This document shows, in pieces, positions 6,524 to 8,773 of a stretch of DNA of 8,773 nucleotides. The notes under the pieces are model-generated. The model ran no database searches. It was not told where the DNA came from and saw only the letters and a program-made list of their open reading frames with translations. Numbering within the stretch: position 1 is the stretch's first letter; the number at the start of each line of letters is the position of its first letter. This DNA comes from Acetobacteraceae bacterium (GTDB lineage: Bacteria > Pseudomonadota > Alphaproteobacteria > Acetobacterales > Acetobacteraceae): positions 1 to 8,773 of the forward strand of contig JASHVB010000862.1 of assembly GCA_030039695.1 (NCBI GenBank), written 5' to 3'. The translations under genes and the position numbers were made by a program.

Positions 6524-7319
6524 GTTGTAGCACCGGCTGTTCGGCGCGGGCGGCACGGTGGGAGTGCTCGATCATGCCGCGCAAATGGCCGCAGAGTTCG
6601 TTGAACACTTTGCTCTCGCCGATCGACGGATCGCGCGGACGGCCAAGTGGTACGACAATGTCGGCGATAATCGTCGCGGGACGGCGGTGCATCACCAGTA
6701 CGCGGTCGGCGAGATAAACCGCCTCGCGGATCGAATGGGTGACGAACAGCGCGGTCTTGGTGTAACGGCTCCAGATGTCCAGAAGCGCGTCGTTCATCTC
6801 GTCACGGGTGATCGCATCCAGCGCCGAGAACGGCTCGTCCATCAGCAGAATGTCGGGATCGTACACCAACGCCCTGCAGATCGCCGCGCGCTGACGCATG
6901 CCGCCCGAAAGCTGGTGCGGCTTGTGATTCTCGAACCCGTTGAGCCCGGCCATTGCCAGCAGTTCGTGTGCCCGATGCAGATGATCCTTGCGCGGGCGAT
7001 GCAGCAGCTCGATCGGGAACATGACGTTGCCGAGTACCGTCTTCCACGGCAGCAGGGTACTTTCCTGGAACATCACGCCGATGCTGGTGCGCGGCCCGGT
7101 CATCGGCGCGCCGTCGATGATAATGCTGCCGGCGGTAATGCTCTCCAGCCCACCGCACATCATCAAGAGGGTAGACTTGCCGCAACCGGACGGGCCGAGG
7201 ATGGCGACGAACTCGCCACGCGGTACGGTGAATGACACACCGGCCACTGCTTCCAGCTTACCCTTGGCGGTGTCGTAGACCTTCCACGCGTTCTCGGCGC
7301 GAATGCACTCGCCGGCCAT
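6516..7319 (-). CDS. ABC transporter ATPase (SsuB/TauB-type)
   Basis: A 267-residue nucleotide-binding subunit that powers import at the cytoplasmic face of the membrane. All motifs are intact: Walker A GPSGCGKST (42-50), Q-loop Q85 in MFQESTLLPW, signature LSGGM (137-141, LSGGMRQR), Walker B ILLMDE (157-162), D-loop SALD (165-168) and H-loop H195 in FVTHS. The MFQE...LLPW form and length fit the nitrate/sulfonate/taurine ATPase group. The ATG at 7319 is chosen over a TTG at 7334 because GAGGG (7324-7328) stands at good distance before it. That ribosome site overlaps the TGA (7327-7329) which would end an undamaged SBP2, showing that the two genes were once coupled. It is the only intact ABC ATPase gene in the window although two permeases are present, so it probably serves both. 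Confidence 0.93.
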   Translation of the reverse strand: MAGECIRAENAWKVYDTAKGKLEAVAGVSFTVPRGEFVAILGPSGCGKSTLLMMCGGLESITAGSIIIDGAPMTGPRTSIGVMFQESTLLPWKTVLGNVMFPIELLHRPRKDHLHRAHELLAMAGLNGFENHKPHQLSGGMRQRAAICRALVYDPDILLMDEPFSALDAITRDEMNDALLDIWSRYTKTALFVTHSIREAVYLADRVLVMHRRPATIIADIVVPLGRPRDPSIGESKVFNELCGHLRGMIEHSHRAARAEQPVLQHA

Positions 7320-7323
7320 GCTG

Positions 7324-7328
7324 CCCTC
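7324..7328 (-). promoter_or_regulatory. Ribosome binding site of the ABC ATPase
   Basis: The minus strand reads GAGGG, with 4 bases between it and the ATG at 7319. It overlaps the TGA at 7327-7329 (TGAGGG), which is the natural end of the SBP2 frame if the amber codon at 7465-7467 is ignored. Confidence 0.65.
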
Positions 7329-7464
7329 ATGCAAAGAAGCTACGATATTCCTTGATGTTTGCCTCGGCGTGCTGCCATTCGGTGGGAGTTAATTTCACGT
7401 CGCCGACGAAATCGTTGGTGAACATCGCCTTGGGATCCGGACGTTTGTCGTCTGATGCGGCGAG
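7327..7464 (-). pseudogene. Orphaned C-terminal 45 codons of SBP2 after the amber codon
   Basis: Reading on in the same frame past the TAG at 7465-7467 gives 45 further codons and then TGA at 7327-7329. The text starts LAASDDKRPDPKAMF, has GDVKLTPTEWQHAE and ends EYRSFFA. It lines up without gaps against the last part of SBP1: SBP1 MQYVATKDMKRP against MK(stop)LAASDDKRP, and GGKVALTPAQWAEVDA against GDVKLTPTEWQHAEA. The TAG falls where SBP1 has Tyr, so a TAT or TAC to TAG change explains it. The TGA abuts the ATPase ribosome site. This is the original 3' end of the gene, now untranslated unless the amber is read through. Confidence 0.8.
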
Positions 7465-8403
7465 CTATTTCATCACCAGGTCGGTCATATTGACGTAGTC
7501 AGACAGCTCGCTCATGCCGATGCCATGCTGCTTCGCCGGCGCGGCAATCGCGGTGAGGTTAAAGATGCCCAGGCCCGTCGCTATCTGCTTCGGCCCGTTG
7601 ACGGCAAGTGCGGCTTCCGGCACCGCTTTCAGGAAGACGTCCAGCGCCTGCTGCGGATTGAGCAAGCAAAATCGCACGGCCTGTTCCACGCCCTGCGCCA
7701 TGGCGGCACAGAGTTTCGGATCGGACTTCAGCACCTCCGGACGGGTCAGCAGTGCGTTGCCGTAATTGGCCAGGCCGTAATGACTGTAGAGCATGTAGCG
7801 ACCCTGCATGTTGTTGGCCGCTAGCACTGGCGCGATGGAGATGGCGAAGCCGGAGATAGCATCGACCTGTCTTTCCATCAGCACCCGCTGACGTACGTTG
7901 GGATCGACTTTGACGCTGCGCACACTGCTGAGGTCGAAGCCGGCGGCTTTGGCAAAGGCCGGCAGGAACGGGTATTCGCCTGATGTGACGGTGCTGCCGA
8001 TGGTTTTTCCAGCCAGCTGTCTTGGCGTGTGCACGGGAGAGCCGGCCAGCACGGCGACGCACATGGTGGCGTCGTAATTGCACGTAGCGAGCGAGACGAT
8101 CGGCAACCCTTTGGAGGCTTGCTGGATAGCCGCCGCGGGTACGGCAAAGCCGAACTCGAAGCGGCCGGCACCGACCGCTTGCGCGGCTGCGACCGAGCCG
8201 TAACCGCGGCTGATGTCCACATCCAAGCCGGCGTCGGCCCAGTAGCCATTGGCCTTGGCAACGAAGGCGAAGGCGTTGGAGCCTTCGGCGACCCAGGGGA
8301 GGGTGAGCCGTACTTTGCGCGACGGCGCGGCGCGCAACCGGGAGGAGAGCAGAAAGGGAGCGGCGAGCGCCGACGCCCCCAGAACCGCGCGACGTGAAGG
8401 CAT
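7465..8403 (-). CDS. NMT1/THI5-type ABC substrate-binding protein (SBP2), cut short by an in-frame TAG
   Basis: As read, 312 residues; with the codons after the TAG it would be about 358. It is a periplasmic binding protein and a clear paralogue of SBP1. The N-terminus is a twin-arginine-type signal (SRRAVLGASALAA, residues 3-15) with probable cleavage near LRAA (23-26). Mature blocks shared with SBP1, in order, are TLPWVAEGSNAF, DISRGYGSVAAAQAV, AGRFEFGF, KGLPIVSL, LAGKTIGSTVTSGEYPF, AAGFDL, MERQVDAISG, RYMLYSHYGL and PAKQHGIGM. It ends at TDLVMK where SBP1 continues with YVATKDMKRP. The ATG at 8403 is chosen because it puts the RR motif at residues 4-5; the frame is open to 8643 but that text is not signal-like. 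A GGAG about 12 bases upstream is weak. The lost C-terminal part normally forms outer helices of the lobe, so the product may be unstable or partly functional. It heads the operon just before the ATPase. Confidence 0.83.
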   Translation of the reverse strand: MPSRRAVLGASALAAPFLLSSRLRAAPSRKVRLTLPWVAEGSNAFAFVAKANGYWADAGLDVDISRGYGSVAAAQAVGAGRFEFGFAVPAAAIQQASKGLPIVSLATCNYDATMCVAVLAGSPVHTPRQLAGKTIGSTVTSGEYPFLPAFAKAAGFDLSSVRSVKVDPNVRQRVLMERQVDAISGFAISIAPVLAANNMQGRYMLYSHYGLANYGNALLTRPEVLKSDPKLCAAMAQGVEQAVRFCLLNPQQALDVFLKAVPEAALAVNGPKQIATGLGIFNLTAIAAPAKQHGIGMSELSDYVNMTDLVMK

Positions 8404-8773
8404 GTCTATGGACCGCTCCGGGCTTTCGACACAGCCGGTCGAGCAAGCCGTATGCCACTGGTTCAGGCAGGTCTGGCTATCGGCTCGTCGATGGTGTGCA
8501 TATTCAGGCAGCGCGCCAGCGCCAGCAATTGCTGCTCGCCGCCGGACAGCGCGCCGCCCGGCCCGCAGGTAGACGTCACATCCGCCTGCTGTGTACACGC
8601 TGAGCGACAAGCGCGTACGATATAGGCACTCGATGTCTGGCATGGGTGAATTGGCCAGCCTCGACGAGCCCTGTCCTAAAGCCGCCGGACGATCCGGGTT
8701 AGGGTGTGCGCGTCCTTAAGGAAACCGCCGCCAGCCAGGGAACCGCACACGCGATGAGCCTGATCCGAGACGA
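8404..8773. other. Upstream region of the operon, no intact gene
   Basis: These 370 bases precede the first operon gene. They hold the LivF-like remnant (8463-8567) and, on the minus strand, the tail of an open frame that enters from the right edge and ends at TAG (8676-8678), with residues such as AHRVCGSLAGGGFLKDAH that I do not recognise. A small inverted repeat, CCGGA/TCCGG, lies at about 8686-8698 without a T-run. A TATATC on the minus strand near 8620 has no matching -35 box at the right distance, so no promoter can be called with confidence, although one for the operon is expected here unless transcription enters from further right. An ATG on the plus strand at 8755 runs off the edge and cannot be judged. 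Confidence 0.4.
8463..8567 (-). pseudogene. LivF-like ABC ATPase remnant
   Basis: One minus-strand frame reads CGPGGALSGGEQQLLALARC, then LNMHTIDEPIARPA and TGA (8463-8465). LSGGEQQLLALAR is the ABC signature region in the form usual for branched-chain amino acid ATPases (LivF: G-x-L-S-G-G-E-Q-Q-M-L-A-I-x-R-A-L). The IDEP that follows looks like the end of a Walker B motif, but only about six residues separate it from the signature helix where an intact protein has about a dozen, so some codons are missing. No Walker A, Q-loop or H-loop is present, and no good start lies upstream. It is a broken fragment, not a working gene. It implies that another transporter gene once stood here, directly upstream of SBP2. 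Confidence 0.6.

Noticed and set aside
7465..7467. TAG recoded as an amino acid across the genome.
   Set aside because: TAG is also the stop of the frame ending at 645-647, directly before a ribosome site, so general recoding is unlikely; a local mutation or error explains it better.
8615..8625. TATATC on the minus strand as a -10 box for the operon.
   Set aside because: No -35-like hexamer is found about 17 bases upstream, and it lies close to the LivF-like remnant; too weak to call.
8404..8643. N-terminal extension of SBP2 up to 8643.
   Set aside because: It would put about 80 non-signal residues before a well-formed twin-arginine motif, and it runs out of frame across the LivF-like remnant.
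8755..8773. Plus-strand ATG reading MSLIRD to the edge, as a possible divergent gene.
   Set aside because: Only six codons are visible and the AGGGA upstream is poorly spaced; it cannot be supported.
8676..8773. Minus-strand frame tail entering from the right edge and ending at TAG 8676-8678.
   Set aside because: About 31 codons with no family I recognise; it may be the end of a real gene but cannot be called from this window.

Overview
The window is GC-rich bacterial DNA with all recognisable genes on the minus strand, read from about 8.4 kb down to position 1. The codon choice, gene families and tight packing suggest a proteobacterium (alpha or beta), but no taxonomic marker is present and this is an inference. 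Neighbouring genes mostly overlap by 4 to 8 bases or lie within about 30 bases, so the block looks like one long operon that continues past the left edge.

In order of transcription: an ABC-ATPase (LivF-like) remnant in the upstream region (8463-8567); a periplasmic NMT1/THI5-type substrate-binding protein (SBP2, 7465-8403) whose frame is cut by an in-frame TAG; its ABC ATPase (6516-7319); an ABC permease (5642-6523); an alpha/beta hydrolase (4791-5645); a cyclic-amidohydrolase-type metallohydrolase (3454-4794); a second substrate-binding protein (SBP1, 2231-3427) and second permease (1227-2084), both paralogous to the first pair; a small Rieske [2Fe-2S] protein (907-1230); a short SDR-like reading frame that keeps only the two ends of an SDR (645-914); and the start of a CoxM-type FAD subunit of a molybdenum hydroxylase (1-635, truncated by the window).

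Together the set reads as an import-and-degradation locus. One ATPase probably powers two permeases fed by two related binding proteins. A xanthine/CO-dehydrogenase-family hydroxylase, whose other subunits should lie left of position 1, would hydroxylate the imported compound. The Rieske protein could carry electrons, and the amidohydrolase and alpha/beta hydrolase could open or trim the ring or amide. A heterocyclic or amide-containing substrate is plausible but cannot be named from sequence.

The most notable features are signs of decay inside an otherwise compact operon. SBP2 has an amber codon followed by 45 codons that still match the C-terminus of SBP1. The SDR frame lacks its whole catalytic middle yet keeps its overlaps with both neighbours. 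A LivF-like ATPase fragment sits just upstream of the first transporter gene.
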